Shown: positions 33,836 through 46,500, numbered from the stretch's first letter. The stretch: 64,000 bases of DNA from Gentiana macrophylla (GCA_026214975.1 CM047806.1:55631947-55695946); one strand, 5' to 3'. Program-made: numbers and translations. Notes: generated by a model from the sequence alone, not told the origin.

Positions 33836-34460
33836 ATGGCTGATGATAAACTTCTCCGGAAAGCTTTCGACGATAAACTTGCTCAGGAAATCGAAACCAC
33901 ACGGAAAGATATTGCTGATGAACTTGAACGAGAACTGGCTCAAGCACATGCTCAATTGTCTGACAAAATTGACACGGTTCGTGACGACTCTCAACGTCGC
34001 CAAGCTGAATATGAACGTAAACATCAGGACGTTCTGAATGCCATCCATGCACTTACACTCGAAATACGTCTACGGCCAACCGAGGTAAATCCCCCCCACC
34101 TAACCGTGTTGTTGATGCAGGTCAAGCTCTCATTCCCAACGTTCTTTGGGCTGTCCAAATTCCCCACATGACGATTCACGTAATGTGAAATACAAAATTC
34201 CACCATTTGATGGTAAGGCTGATCCGGACAGGTATTTAGCTTGGGAGATGAAAGTTTCTCAAGTTTTCTCTTGCACAAATTTTAGTGATGCTAAACAGGT
34301 ACAACTTGCGACGATGGAGTTTACCGATACGGCCATGCATTGGTGGGACCAACTACAGGCCCAACGTCGAAGAAGACGTGATGGTGAGATCACCTCATAG
34401 GCAGTTCTCAAAGAGATCATGAAGCAACAATGGGTACCTACTCATTACTATAGGGATCAG
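33836..34460 (+). pseudogene. Gypsy E gag, N-terminal part
   Basis: The ATG at 33,836 starts MADDKLLRKAFDDKLAQ, a long charged helix. A frame change near the C-run at about 34,090 is followed by KIPPFDGKADPDRYLAWEMK and MHWWDQLQAQRRRR (34,190-34,390), typical of Ty3/Gypsy gag capsid. It is cut at 34,461 by the solo LTR and resumes at 36,567. Confidence 0.75.
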
Positions 34461-35299
34461 TGATGACGGAAAAATTCACTGTTATTTTGATAACAATTTA
34501 CCCCATTTCTGATATCATTTTGAGTATTATTTTATCATTTCGAGTCATTTATTTCATAAGTTTTATCTAAATATGTAAGTATTATTATTATATAAATTAT
34601 CGTATTTTTATAAGTTTTACTAAGTTTTGTACGGTTTAGTAACCGGAGTGTCGTGTCGGTTTACGTTTGGTATTTTGGTGGTTTATTGCGAATTATAGGT
34701 TGACCAAAATCCCGAGTAACGACACGTTTTGAGGCCTAAAGAGGTGTTTTTAGGGATAAAAGAGTGTGCCACTAACTTAAGTGGTCAAGTGGATCAGTGG
34801 TTAGTGGTACCACTAACGATTTATATCTTCGACGAACAAATGGCCCTTCAAAACGGTATTTTCTGAAGAAGTGGCCTTAATGAAAGTTGTAGATCTTCAA
34901 ATAATCTTTCCAACGCATTTTGAATCAAGTCAATCGGACTTGTACAACTCAAATGGGAGTCAAGTGGCTAATTGATTCAATTTCGTAAAAAATGTCGAAA
35001 AACATTCGGAGGAACACGAGGTACTCAAGAAGACGTTTTCTGAGGAAGAGTCCTTCATGAAAGTTGTAGAGTTTCTCGAGACCGTAATTTTGGCATTTCG
35101 TTTGCAATTTTTGGAGGTCTACAACTCAAGATATGAATTTTAGAAGTTTTATTCCAAAATATATAATTTTTATCCGAAAAATATAAATTAGGGGGGATGA
35201 ATGTCATCATTACGACCGGCCTAGACTGACCCCTACCCCCTGGAACTTTGCTTATATAAGGACATTCAGAGAGCAGATCGGAGAAGATATACAATATAT

Positions 35300-35369
<70 letters not shown>

Positions 35370-36561
35370 TCCTTCTTATTTTCTTTAGTTTTTAGGTTGT
35401 AAATAAGGCCTTATGCGAAATAAATTTAGTAATATTAGTATCGTCTTTAATGCTCGGGAAATTAGTGGAAGTTAAATTGTTCTTTGAAATAGTTGTAATA
35501 TCAAGCTTTTGATATCTCCGTTATAATAGTAAGTTTGCTTTTGTTTTCTCTCATTATTGTTATATCTATATCTAGCTATTTCTTTCTTGTTGTTTCTTGT
35601 TCCTTTCATTCTCGTTATATATATATATATGTATCTGTAGTAGTATCCGTATAAAGGAGAATCTGACAAATGATTGGATTTCGGTTTTAATTTGGTTTTA
35701 ATAGAATTACATATAATTGATGAAGGCTATTATGTAAAATTTCCATGAATTTTAATCCATGACATGTTGTGAGAATCCGTTTATATGGGTAGCTAAATAT
35801 ATACATAGCCGAATTATGTGAAATTTGGTGAAATCAACCCTCGGTAGACGAGATGGGAGTTGTGTAGCACTTAATATAATGTTTTAATGATTAATCCACG
35901 TCCTAAAACTTATTCTAAACGTCTTTGAATTAGATTGATCATCTAGTCCATCATCACACACACATCGAACCTATAAATGCATTTTGCGGTGAGATGTGGG
36001 AAAAAGGGGTTTTTGGGATCGTTAAGTAGATTCGGCCTAGTTGTTAGGACCGTTTCCAATACAGAGGTTTGTCATCGTTGTTCGAGCGACTCAAAGAGCG
36101 TAATCATGTTAGGTTAATCGGTTTTCTAAAGGGAAAATGAATTAACTTCACATAGGGTGTTGAGTGAGAGTTGTTCAGATCTTAACACCAGAATTGGGAG
36201 TTGGCACCCGTGGATGTCGTTAAAATACTGTGGAAAGGTAGGTTGGTTAAAACACACTCTTTATCAAGTTTTTCTGTGGGGAGATAACCTATTGGATCAT
36301 AACTTCGGCTATGCTTTTAATCTCGTTAGTTAAAATTTATTTTTAGCATTAGTATAAAAACTCCACCTAAAACTTTGATCGCTTAGACTAAGAACCACGT
36401 TAAGCTTTGGTACTCACAACCACATTTCTCTTGGGACGACCTCGTACTCCTGTAGCTATCCTAGCAATCGACCTGGTACTCTTCCAGTTAGAGAGTTGGT
36501 TTACCCACGGTTTTGCGAGTCTTTATAAATGTATTTTTGAGGGGTAAATTTTCGCTCATCA
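34461..36561 (+). mobile_element. Athila-type solo LTR inside Gypsy E gag
   Basis: 2,101 bases starting TGATGACGG and ending CTCATCA, with perfect 5 bp target duplication ATCAG (34,456-34,460 and 36,562-36,566). A central block (35,040-35,150, with GAAAGTTGTAGAGTTTCTCG) matches the Athila D LTR in opposite orientation, so it is the same broad family. TATA box is at 35,253-35,259. An AC/AT microsatellite lies just downstream. Confidence 0.9.
35298..35368 (+). repeat. (CA)n/(TA)n microsatellite
   Basis: Several CA units run into about 29 TA units, in the leader region of the solo LTR. The D LTRs have shorter TA tracts at the corresponding place (43,958-43,994). Confidence 0.95.
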
Positions 36562-36566
36562 ATCAG

Positions 36567-38948
36567 CTCCGCAAGTTACAAACGTTACGTCAAGGAAATC
36601 GCACCGTAGAGGAGTTTGATGAAGATTTACGCCTCACTATGCTTAAAGCCAATGTAGAAGAGGATGATGAAGCGACAATGTAGCGTTTCCAATGTGGCCT
36701 TCGACCTGATATTGCTTGCCACGTCGAATTGCAGAATTATCGCACCAAAGCCGAGCTTCTACAAGGTGCAATCATAGTGCAAAAGCGCTTGGCTGAGCGG
36801 GCTGCATATAAAGCTTCTTATGGTAACACTCGCTCTACTTATTCTTCTTTTGGACGAGGTATTACATCTTCGTCTTCCAAAGTTTCCAATCATCCTAATA
36901 CACGTCCTAAAGATGATTCTAAACCACGTAAATTGAATTATCCTTATTCTGATGCTAAAACGAAAGACATGCGTGAAAAGGGTGCTCCTAGTGTTGAACG
37001 TGCACGTGATATGGCTTGTTTTAGGTGTCTTGGTAGAGGTCATTATGCTCGTGATTGTCCTAATAAGCGTGTTTTAAGGGCTGTTGGTGTTGAGTTAGAA
37101 CCTCATGACTTTGAATCGGACTCCGACAAGGATGATAATAGCGCACATAGTGATAGCGATGATGATAATTTATTGCATGTTAGTGCTACTTCTTCTTATG
37201 GATCGGGTGTATGTGGTGTTTTACAACGTGTATTGACTGCACAAACTAAAATTGATGTCAATATGCAGCGTGATAACATTTTTCAATCCACGTGTGGTAT
37301 TGGGGGTAGAACTTGTAACTTGATTATTGATTCGGGTAGTTGCACTAATGTGGTTAGTACGTTACTTGTTGAAACTTTGCGTATTCCCACATTCCCACAC
37401 CCCAAACCCTATCAAATACAATGGTTGAGTGATGAGGGGGAAACACGCGTCAACTCACAAGCACTCATTAATTTTCAGATTGGTAAGTTTCATGATGAGG
37501 TCCTTTGCGATGTTCTTCCTATGCACGTCACACACCTACTTTTAGGTCGTCCGTGGCAATTTGATAGACGTGTTTCTTATGATGGCTACTTAAACCGTTA
37601 TTCATTGCCTTATAAAGGTAAGACCATTGTTTTGCACCCAATGACCCCTAAGGAAGCGCATGATGAACAACTTAAGATGACGGCTTTCCGGTTGCGTCAC
37701 CAAGCAACACAAAATGCTAATAAAGCCGTGGGCAAGGAAGGGGTTGTAGCTCGGGTAAATAAGGCTGAATGTGATCCGAAAGTTAATAAACAAGGTAAGC
37801 ACGCCACCTCACACACTAGTAAAGTCAATCGGAATTTAATGATAAAGGCCGTAGGGGCTGGAAATCCAATTTATATTCTTGTACTTAAAAATTCTGACTC
37901 CCCTACCCCTTGTTTACTTTCTATATCCGATTTAACCGATTCTCTCCCTAGTGCGATTTATTCTGTTTTGCAGGAATTCAAGGATGTCTTTCCGGAGGAG
38001 GAACCCAAGGGGCTGCCACCAATAAGAGGAGTGGAGCATCAAATCGACTTTATACCCGGTTCCGTGCTACCAACCCGGCCAGCCTATAGAGCCAACCCCA
38101 CGGAGATCATGGAGATACAAAAGCAAGTTGAGGAGCTGTTAGAGAAGGGAAAGATTCGCGAGTCCATGAGCCCTTGTGCAGTTCCGGTCATTGTAGTCCC
38201 CAAGAAGACGGGAGAATGGCGTATGTGCACAAATTGTCGCGCCATCAACCAAATAACGGTAAAGTATCGATATCCTATCCCTAGACTAGATGATATGCTT
38301 GATAATTTACATGGTAGTCGTTTCTTTACTAAAATTGATTTGAAGAGTGGCTACTATCAAGTACGTATTCGGGAGGGTGATGAGTGGAAAACAGCTTTTA
38401 AAACCACTTTTGGATTATATGAGTGGCTTGTAATGCCATTTGGTTTAACTAATGCACCTTCCACGTTTATAAGACTTATGAATGAGGTCCTTAGGGAATT
38501 TATAAATCGGTTTGTAGTTGTGTACTTCGATGATATACTTATTTATAGCACTACATTTGCTGACCATGTTGAACATTTGAAGGCTGTTTTGCATACACTT
38601 AGAGAACACGAATTATATGCTAATCTCAAAAAGTGTAACTATTGTTTGGAGAGTGTTGTCTTTCTTGGCTTTTTTGTTAGCGCTAAAGGTGTGGAAGTGG
38701 ACCAAGAAAAGATCAAGGCGATACAAGAGTGGCTTGAACCTTCCACGGCTGCACAAGTACGTAGTTTCCATGGACTTGCAAGCTTCTATAAACGTTTTGT
38801 GAAGGGATTCAGCTCCATTGCAGCTCCCCTCAATGAGCTCGTCAAAAAGAATGCACCATTTGTGTGGGAACAACGTCACATGGAAGCTTTTGAAACTCTT
38901 AAGTCTATGCTTATTTACTGCGCTATACTTGCATTACCTCGATTTTAA
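36567..38948 (+). CDS. Gypsy E gag C-terminus, protease and reverse transcriptase
   Basis: The gag tail (36,567-36,728, with one in-frame stop at 36,681) runs into a 739-codon open frame, 36,729-38,948. Order: CCHC knuckle CFRCLGRGHYARDC (about 37,018-37,059), protease LIIDSGSCTN (about 37,321), RT with TRPAYRANP, YRYPIPRLDDMLD, FTKIDLKSGYYQVRI and active site VVYFDDILIYS (about 38,515-38,547), then the start of RNase H. All catalytic signatures are intact. The frame ends at 38,948 because an extra C turns CCTG into CCTCG at 38,937-38,941; the next frame continues the protein directly. This is the best-preserved coding unit of the window. Confidence 0.9.
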
Positions 38949-39322
38949 TAAGATGTTCCAACTTGAATGTGATGCATCGGGTGTGGGGATTGGTGGTGTT
39001 TTAATACAAGAAAGTAGGCTGTTTGCGTGCTTTGGTGAGAAACTAAAAGGAGCTGCACTTAATTATTCTCATTATGATAAAGAGTTGTATCGTTGGTTCG
39101 TTGTTTACAAACATGGCAAAAGCACTATTTACGGCTGAGAGTTCACCATCCACACCGATCACGAGTCTATCAAGTACTTAAAGGGCAAGGGAAACCGAAA
39201 TAAGCGTCATATAAGATGGGTTGAGTTTATAGAGTCATTTCTTTATGTGATTAAGTATAAGAAGGGTAAGGATAACATAGTTCTTTGATGCCTTATCTAG
39301 GCGTTATTCTTTTATCACTTCT
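38949..39322 (+). pseudogene. Gypsy E RNase H part, shifted frame
   Basis: Continues pol in another frame with FQLECDASGVGIGGVL (about 38,956), [16 protein letters not shown] and [10 protein letters not shown] stop at 39,136 lies where GCAGAG would be expected but GCTGAG stands. A second break near 39,283 (GTTCTTTGAT) again lies at an expected CTG. Confidence 0.8.
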
Positions 39323-40789
39323 ATGCAAACCAAGTTGTTAGGATTTGAATCTATTAAGCATATGTATGAACATTACGTTGATTTTGGGAAAATATTTGCT
39401 GCGTGTCCTTCTCGTGATCAACCTGAATATTCTATTTTCGATGGATTCCTTTACAAGAATGCTAAGTTATGTGTACCTCGTTGTTCTATGTGTGAGTTGT
39501 TTGTTAAGGAAACTCATGGGGGAGGTTTGATAGGACATTTTGGGGTAGATAAGACCTTAGACATGCTTAAGCAACATTTTTATTGGCCTAAGATGAATTC
39601 TGATGTGGTTAAATATTGTTCTTCGTGTTTAGTTTGCAAGCATGCTAAGGCTAGGTCACAACCACATGGGTTATACACACCACTTCCTATTCCCACTTCA
39701 CCTTGGACTGATCTTTCCATGGACTTTGTCTTAGGTTTGCCACGAACTAGGAATGGTCATGATTCGATTTTTGTGGTTGTTGATAGAATGTCTAAGATGG
39801 CACATTTCATTGCATGTAATAAGACTAATGATGCTTCTGCTATTGCCCACTTGTTCTTTAAGGAAATAGTACGTTTGCATGGTGTGCCTAGATCCATAGT
39901 CAGTGACCGAGATACCAAGTTTATTAGCCACTTTTGGAGAGTGTTATGGAAGAAACTAGGTGCATCCTTGTTATATTCCACTTCTTTTCACCCACAAACT
40001 GATGGTCAAACAGAGGTCACCAACCGTACTTTGGGCCAGTTACTTAGCACTGTGGTGGGTAAGAACCTTAGGACGTGGGAGAAATGTCTTCCATTTGTTG
40101 AATTTGCTTATAATCGTGCTCCTCACTCAACTACTAAGGTTGCACCGTTTGAAGTTGTTTATGGTTTTTTACCCTCTACTCCTTTCGAGTTTGTTCCTCT
40201 TCCTACAGGTACACACGTGAGCTTGGATGCGGAAGACAAAGCTGCACTTGTTCGTGAATTGCATACTAAAGCTCGTTTGGAGGTTGAAAAAGCTACAGAG
40301 CGGTATCTCAAGCAGGCTAATAAAGGACGCAAAGAAATGCTCTTCAAACCGGGAGATTGGGTATGGCTGTACCTACGCAAGGAGCGTTTTCCACATCACC
40401 GGAAGAGCAAGCTGAATTACCGAGGTGATGGACCATTTCAAGTGCTATGAAAGGTGAATGACAATGCTTATGTCATAGATTTGCCACCGGATTGGGCTAT
40501 GTCTTCAACAATCAACGTTAAGGACTTGTCCCCATTTGATGGTCCTCATTATGATCTGAGGTCAGATCCTTCCGAACCGGGAGGGAATGATGCACTCCAA
40601 GATGATCAGCCACGCATTCACAAACCCAAGGATCCTATTATTGTTCGAGATGGCCCTATCACACGTTTTCAAGAGAAGAAGGCTCGAGAAGCTTATGCAA
40701 AGCTGGTCCAAGATGTTGGAAAGGAGAATGAGGCTTTGAGGATTGATGATCCAACTACTTTAAGCCTATTCGTTGCTGATTGGGCTTAA
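39323..40789 (+). CDS. Gypsy E integrase and C-terminal domain
   Basis: A 375-codon frame (39,323-40,450) has the HHCC zinc domain (HFGVDKTLDML...CSSCLVCKHAKA), the DDE core (FVLGLPRTRNGHDSIFVVVD, then IVSDRDTKF and FHPQTDGQTEVTNRTL) and GDWVWLYLRKERFP. A stop at 40,448-40,450 separates the last 111 codons (40,454-40,789), which begin NDNAYVIDLP and hold DLSPFDGPHYDLRSDPSEPGG. The motifs are those of plant chromovirus-type Gypsy integrases; assignment to the CRM-like branch is inference. No aromatic-cage chromodomain is obvious. Confidence 0.85.
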
Positions 40790-41305
40790 TGTGCAAAAAG
40801 GCCCAAGTATGGGGCGTTTTATGCATCATAATTGCTAAATATTTTGTGGACTTTTAATTATGCTATTTTTAATTAGGCCTTTTTATTTTAGGAAGTAATA
40901 TTCCGGCCCAACTGATAAAGTGGCGCCTTATTTCCTTAGGAATTAGGTTTTCTATTTTGCTATTTATAGTTGCCAAACATGAACGTATTATGTAGATTAT
41001 TTTGGAATCATAAATTGAATTTTATTCAGAAACTTCCAGTGATTGGGTTTCTTCAATTATTCTGAGATGGAATAGTTGGGTGGTTCTCCTGAGATAGGAT
41101 TATCACGAGATGATAATTAGAGATTGGTTATTGTTGTTTATTCGCTTGGTGTGTTCCAAATAATCCACGAAATTCATTATCCCGAAGTTAGCAATCTGCT
41201 CGTAATTAAACCCTAGCCTAAAATTCGTATGAACCCTAGAAATTGAGTGCTGAATCAATAAAAGGTTGAAGCTTTGATCTAGATCCTACAATCAGTTTGC
41301 TATCA
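40790..41305 (+). repeat. Gypsy E 3' LTR
   Basis: Follows the pol stop (TAA 40,787-40,789) from TGTGCAAAAAGG and ends TTTGCTATCA before the ATTTT target duplication. A TATA-like TATTTATA is at 40,971-40,978. The start is approximate because some chromovirus LTRs overlap the coding end. No second + strand copy exists in the element. Confidence 0.65.
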
Positions 41306-41310
41306 ATTTT

Positions 41311-41813
41311 GTGGTGGAATTGTTGAAGAGGCAACCTACCCTCCGAGGAACAGTTGAACAACTTCAATGAAGCAGCAGAGGCAATTGTGAAGGACTGATT
41401 GTTCAGATTGTGAAGCTAAGCTGAGATCAGCCAAGGAAAATCATTTCAAATCTATTGTACTTGTGTAACAAAGAACATTACTTAATTCCTCCAACATCAC
41501 ATGATAATGGAGACGTAGAGGATTACACTACCTCGAACTTCCATATACAAATTTTGCCTTTTTACTTTCTACATTTAATTTTCAGCAATTTACTTCAAAC
41601 TATCTGCTTACCAATACACAACACTCTGAGCACCAAACACTTAGCTCATCCAGTTTTTGAACAACATTTTCAAAGGCTTTATATCCGCTGCGTAAACACA
41701 GCTGATCTGGGCCAGTCAGCAGACTTGCCATTCAGCTACGTTTTTTAAACTCTAAAACGGTCAAATTTATTCACCCCCTCTAAAATTGATCTTAGCCTTT
41801 CAAAGAACTAACA
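41311..41813 (+). repeat. Copia A 3' LTR, last segment
   Basis: Resumes A after E/F. It runs through the same landmarks as the end of the B LTR (a 'TCTATTGTACTTGTGTAA' region, 'GATTACACTACC', 'ATTCACCCCC') and ends AACTAACA at 41,813, next to Gypsy G sequence. Confidence 0.75.
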
Positions 41814-42715
41814 TGACTAATTGTGACAGTGTTAGAAAAATTACTTGGAACTGTCTGCTCTCTTGTAGATTCGATTGCTACCTCTGCAGAGTAGGGCCGC
41901 GGCTGAACTAGATCTGGCTGCGGCTGAACTTCTTCCATTTCTCTTATCTGCTATGCTCCTCCTTTAATTATGCACACTGCATTTTCCTTCAGAATTGGAC
42001 CATTTAATTGATTCTTGCTCCTCGTCATTATGGAATCGACGTGCTTCAGGTTCTTCTCAATATTGCTTGGTAGTTCTTATAGCGGTCGCATCGACACTTG
42101 CTTCACTATTTTTCCCACTTGGTGAGATATGTTTTACACCAACGCCTCCTGGTTGGTGAGACATGCATCATTATTTTGACAAATTGACTCAAATTTAGAC
42201 CTAGCTCACTGATAGACTTTTTCAATTGGGTCATGCTTTCCATCACTATGAAGCTCATTTTTTCCAATGAAGATTCCCATCAGATTGTTTTGGCTTGTTG
42301 CGGGGTAAAATTATTGGATATCATTGACTTCTCACCCCTATCAGGATCGTTGTATCTGAATTCAGGGTGACCGTGTGAATGAAGATGATAAGCTCCCCCA
42401 TACGGGTTCCTTTGCCGCCTGATGTAATTCACATCCTCGGCATTAGATGCTTCCACCAACTCTACGCCCTTAACTACCTCGATTTCTAACCTTTATCAAC
42501 TATTGTTATTCTCTCTTGCGTTCCATCCATCTTATCATTGATAACAATCAATTGATAGAGGATTTTCTAGGAGGCGTCGACCTCGAAAACCTCTGAAGTA
42601 GCATTTACAGCTTATGTATCTCCTCTCCCCTATTGACTGTTCATTGTTATTTGCTCCATTTGTTCTTCCACGGATTCTGGTGACAGTAATGTGTATGATC
42701 CGTTACTTGAGGCAT
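41814..42715 (-). pseudogene. Gypsy G gag, downstream fragment
   Basis: Minus-strand frames give RRQRNPYGGAYHLHSHGHP and FRYNDPDRGEKSM followed by helical sequence, the usual C-terminal part of Athila-type gag. It is bounded by Copia A on the left and by element D on the right. GGCAT at 42,711-42,715 is the left target duplication of D. The GC-rich word GGCCGCGGCTG occurs near 41,895. Confidence 0.6.
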
Positions 42716-44843
42716 TGACGGACCTTTTCTAGGCTATACAGATCCTAACCGGCAGTGTACCGGGTCAAATCGTAGTTCTAGTCTGGTGAGTCAGGTGTCG
42801 AATCCTCGTGGAACTTGGTAATTTATTTTACGTGTGGTTAAACACCAAAGAGTCATTATTAACTCGATCTAAATCGCAATTTTATCACACAAATCACTAC
42901 TATTCTAGTTAACATAAAATAAATATGTAATTTAATAGTTATTCTAATATAATATATATAGATATATAAATATATATAGATGTACATAAATTGCAAAATA
43001 TATATATAGATATAAATATATAGGTACCAAGATATTAATAGATAAATTTAGAGAATCACCAAAACTTATATAATTGGTTTATACGATCTTTTCGATTAAT
43101 TGAAATGTGTTCGATCTCTCCTTTTATTTTAGGTCCAATTGAGTAAGTGAAACGGTGCACTCTCGAGGTAAACAATTCCTCCTCACACGAGTGTATGAAA
43201 TTGTCTTATGTCCATTGTCATCACCCAAGATCCACAATCATTACGGTAAACTAATTAATCTAAACAGTCCCGAGTACAAATCTACCTTTAGATAAAAGGA
43301 GTCATTCCGTTCGGTCAAACGGTCAATTTTATTTTAAAGGCTCCGGTTGTCAAAGCCGGACGATTCAACTTTCCGGTTTAAGTTTCAATTAAACTGATGA
43401 TTTAACATTATTACGATCTCGAGTACAAATTATAATAAAATTCATTTCTCCCAAAACAAATTTACCCCCTGGTTAGAAATCGATTCCGTTATCACGTTGT
43501 TCACACGGCCAATTTTACCCTCCGGTTTTTCTATCTTTTATTTCAAATCCTCGACTACGAGGCGCCAATTCATAATTAGATTATGAATTCCTCGATCTAC
43601 TAAATATGTCAAAATGAATATGATCAAAATAGAAAAAGATTCAATTAACTCAATTTTAGTCATTTTAACTTAACAACATTTCTTTAACGAAAAGATCGAA
43701 ATAAAACCGATTACATAGTTTTGGCCAGTATTATATTTAGCCTAAAAACATTATAACAACGAAAAATACAAAACAAACATAAATACTTAAGAAAAGTTAC
43801 CCGAATACGGCAGTTGATTCAGAAATCGTATTTTCCGGACATTACAACTTCTTTAGCAAAACCGACTTCCGAGATTTTCTCGAGCATTACAACGATACTA
43901 CATTATTACGGCGTAAGGCCTTATTTACTACTACTAAAAAAGAAAAGAAGAAGGAGATATATATATATATAGATCATATATATATATATATATGTACATC
44001 CTCTCACGCTGCAAATGAGCCCCTTTATATAGGAAAAACTTTCAAGGCCGGACTGTCCGTATTAGGCCGGATCGGTCCGGACTAATGATTACTTCCACCT
44101 TCTTAAGTAATCAGCATAAAAGTGTATGATTATATATATTTTTATATATAATTATTAAACTTCTAAAATTCATATCTCGAGTTCTGGACCTCCAAAAATT
44201 GCAAACGAAATGCCAAAATTAAGATCTCGAGAAACTCTACAACTTTCATGAAGGACTCTTCTCCAGATAACGCTTTTTTGATGACCTCGTGTTCCTCCGA
44301 AGCTTTTACGGGATTTTTTCTTAATCCAAGTCGATTAGCCACTTGATCACTGTTTAAGTTCTAGACCTCCAATCTTCATAATTCAAATTGCATTGGAACA
44401 TTCTTGGAAAAATCTACAACTTTTGTGAAGAACACTTTTTCTGAAAATATCATTTTGATGAGCCATTCGTTTGTCGAAGATATTTCTCTATTATTACTTA
44501 TCCAGATTGATTGGCTACTTGTCCACTTAAGCTATTCAATTGACCATTTAAACTCGTGGCACTCTCTAAATCATTCCAGATATGATTAAACTTCAAAATG
44601 TCGATTCTCGGGTCTTGGTTTATAAATCTGCAATAAAACATCACAAATACCCACGTAAATCGACACGATTAACTCGATTTACTAAAATCGGTACAAAATT
44701 ACAACTTTTATTATTATTATTACTAAACACTCTAAATTATAAAGACTAACACTTTATACCATAATTTCATATATTTTATATAGAATTCGTTGATAAAACA
44801 TAATAATATAACATATTTTTAATCATATAAAAATAATACATCA
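42716..44843 (-). repeat. Element D 3' LTR (left copy)
   Basis: + strand reads TGACGGACC...ATACATCA. TATA box (minus, TATATAAAGGG) is at 44,021-44,031 with palindromic GGCCGGA-TCCG words just upstream in element polarity (44,047-44,080). TA-rich tracts lie at 42,951-43,022 and 43,958-43,994. Confidence 0.92.
44021..44080 (-). promoter_or_regulatory. LTR promoter module of element D
   Basis: On the minus strand, two GGACCGGTCC-type palindromes (44,047-44,080) precede TATATAAAGGG (44,031-44,021). The right LTR has the same arrangement at 58,191-58,250. Confidence 0.55.
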
Positions 44844-44848
44844 AATTA

Positions 44849-44856
44849 CTCCCACT
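44849..44856 (-). other. Element D polypurine tract
   Basis: AAGTGGGAG on the minus strand lies five bases from the 3' LTR. Confidence 0.6.
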
Positions 44857-45284
44857 TAGCTTTTTTTGATCGTCCTCGAAAGCACAAATAAGCGTAATAA
44901 AAGATAGTATAATTTTTCAGATTATAATATATTTTGTCAATATTATAAATATATTATCTATCTTAATTTAAAATCTTAAGAAGACAGAAAGAGTATATAA
45001 CTGAAATAACTTAAACATTAAATTTAGATGAAATTATATATGTAATACTTAATAAGTATAAATAAAATATCGTAATTATTTTTAATCGCAACTATTATGG
45101 AATTCTCGAATCGGAAATTTCAAGAAAGTAATTGACAAAAATGGCTTATAAATTTAGGTTCAAGATCTTTGGTTAATCGGAAAAAGGAAATCAAAAAGAG
45201 AAAGAGGCAAATTAAATGACGTACTCACATCTTCATATTTTGAAAAAATATTCTTAGCATCTTTTTCATTTTCTCTCTTCTATA

Positions 45285-45330
<46 letters not shown>

Positions 45331-46212
45331 GATTAAGAACTAAAAGCGTGAGTGTGTGTAGAAAATCAAACTTACAGCATTGCTTCATCAAGATTGATCG
45401 AGTATTACTCTTTCGATCGAAAATTACAAGTCCGGTTTCCTTAAACTTGTAATAATTCCCGAGATCTTATGATTCAACTTTTCCTTTTCAATTTATCTTG
45501 TGCCTTCATTCCCAAAGAATAGGACATTTCGTGATAATACCCTAGTTGACTACTATCATCGTGCAATCGGGCTTAATTACCTCATACAAGTGATATAGGA
45601 CATTTCGTGATAACGCCTACTCACTCCAATCATTGGTAGCTACATCCGATTTGTTCTTTTTATTTTTAAGTTGTTAATCACGAGATAAGGAAGATACATT
45701 GATATTTGATTAATTTGTGTAAATATGGTGCTTCGTTTTTAATTAATATATCCGAACTTATTACCAAAATCGCTATGTTGCAAGTGTCATGAGGTAAGAT
45801 CGAATATACTACTACTTATCTAATTTTTCCAATCTCAAAGATATACCAAAATTTAGCTTTTACGCCACCATCTCTTTTATAAGACGCATAAACTTGCGGT
45901 ATTTCAAGGAAATGTAGACCAAAATAGCTAAAGCTCGGTTATTTAATCATAATTGACAATTTCGAGTGAGGTCTTGATCACTCTAATCAAGCGTGAGGTA
46001 GGTTATTTGGCTATAGTTATATTTTTGTGGTGCCAAAAATCAATAAACTTAATCCAATTCCAAATTCATAATTCAGATTGAAAATGATTCTAAAAATTTT
46101 ATTTATAAATATCAATCATACTTATATAATTTTATAAAAACAATATCTAATATTAATTACTCAATTATATAAACTTAAAATTTTCTTAAAATCTAAATTA
46201 GACATATAATAT

Positions 46213-46244
<32 letters not shown>

Positions 46245-46500
46245 TTTTTTTCGAAAATTTTAATGAATTTTCTAACCTAACACTACTCCCCACTTACGAA
46301 GTGGCATCGTCCCGATGTTCAATAAGTAGTAAAGAAGTAGGTTCGAAAATAAAATTAAAATTATCTATCAACGTTATTTTTCCGATTTTTTTTTTTTTTT
46401 TTAGCGGATTAAAACAAATTTAAAAAACTAAGACATATAAATTAAACAAGATACATTATTACAAACTAAAAACATAAACTTACTTAAAAACAATAAAACT
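44857..46500 (-). mobile_element. Element D 3' untranslated region
   Basis: AT-rich, no ORF. It contains long T-runs on the + strand (45,289-45,327, about 40 T; 46,229-46,252; 46,387-46,402), which are A-runs in the element transcript. The text 'CCCCACTTACGAAGTGGCATCGTCC' near 46,290 resembles a second polypurine-like site. Confidence 0.6.

Larger units (their letters stand above)
31729..41305. mobile_element. Composite Gypsy E/F with inverted, outward-facing LTR ends
   Basis: One insertion in the A LTR, flanked by ATTTT on both sides (31,724-31,728 and 41,306-41,310). The right end is the 3' end of a + strand LTR (GATCCTACAATCAGTTTGC...ATCA). The left end, on the minus strand, is the related sequence GATCCTACGAGATTCGGTTT...ATCA. 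From the left end inwards, the minus strand reads LTR, pol C-terminus and gag-like ORF. The + strand then reads gag, pol, integrase and LTR. No LTR lies between the two divergent gag ORFs. Confidence 0.7.
8089..41813 (+). mobile_element. Copia element A, 5'-truncated and heavily interrupted
   Basis: A consists of a post-integrase and RT segment (8,089-9,795), then after Copia B a 3' ORF region (26,505-27,920), then its 3' LTR from 27,921 to 41,813. That LTR is split by two insertions. The 5' LTR, gag and integrase are missing. On its right it abuts Gypsy G gag sequence, so A probably inserted into G. RT text close to B (FGSEDEKLCEKF in both) shows A and B are related Copia lineages. Confidence 0.8.

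Noticed and set aside
35298..35368. AT-rich replication origin or matrix attachment site
   Set aside because: It is a simple CA/TA microsatellite inside an LTR leader; related LTRs have shorter tracts at the same place.
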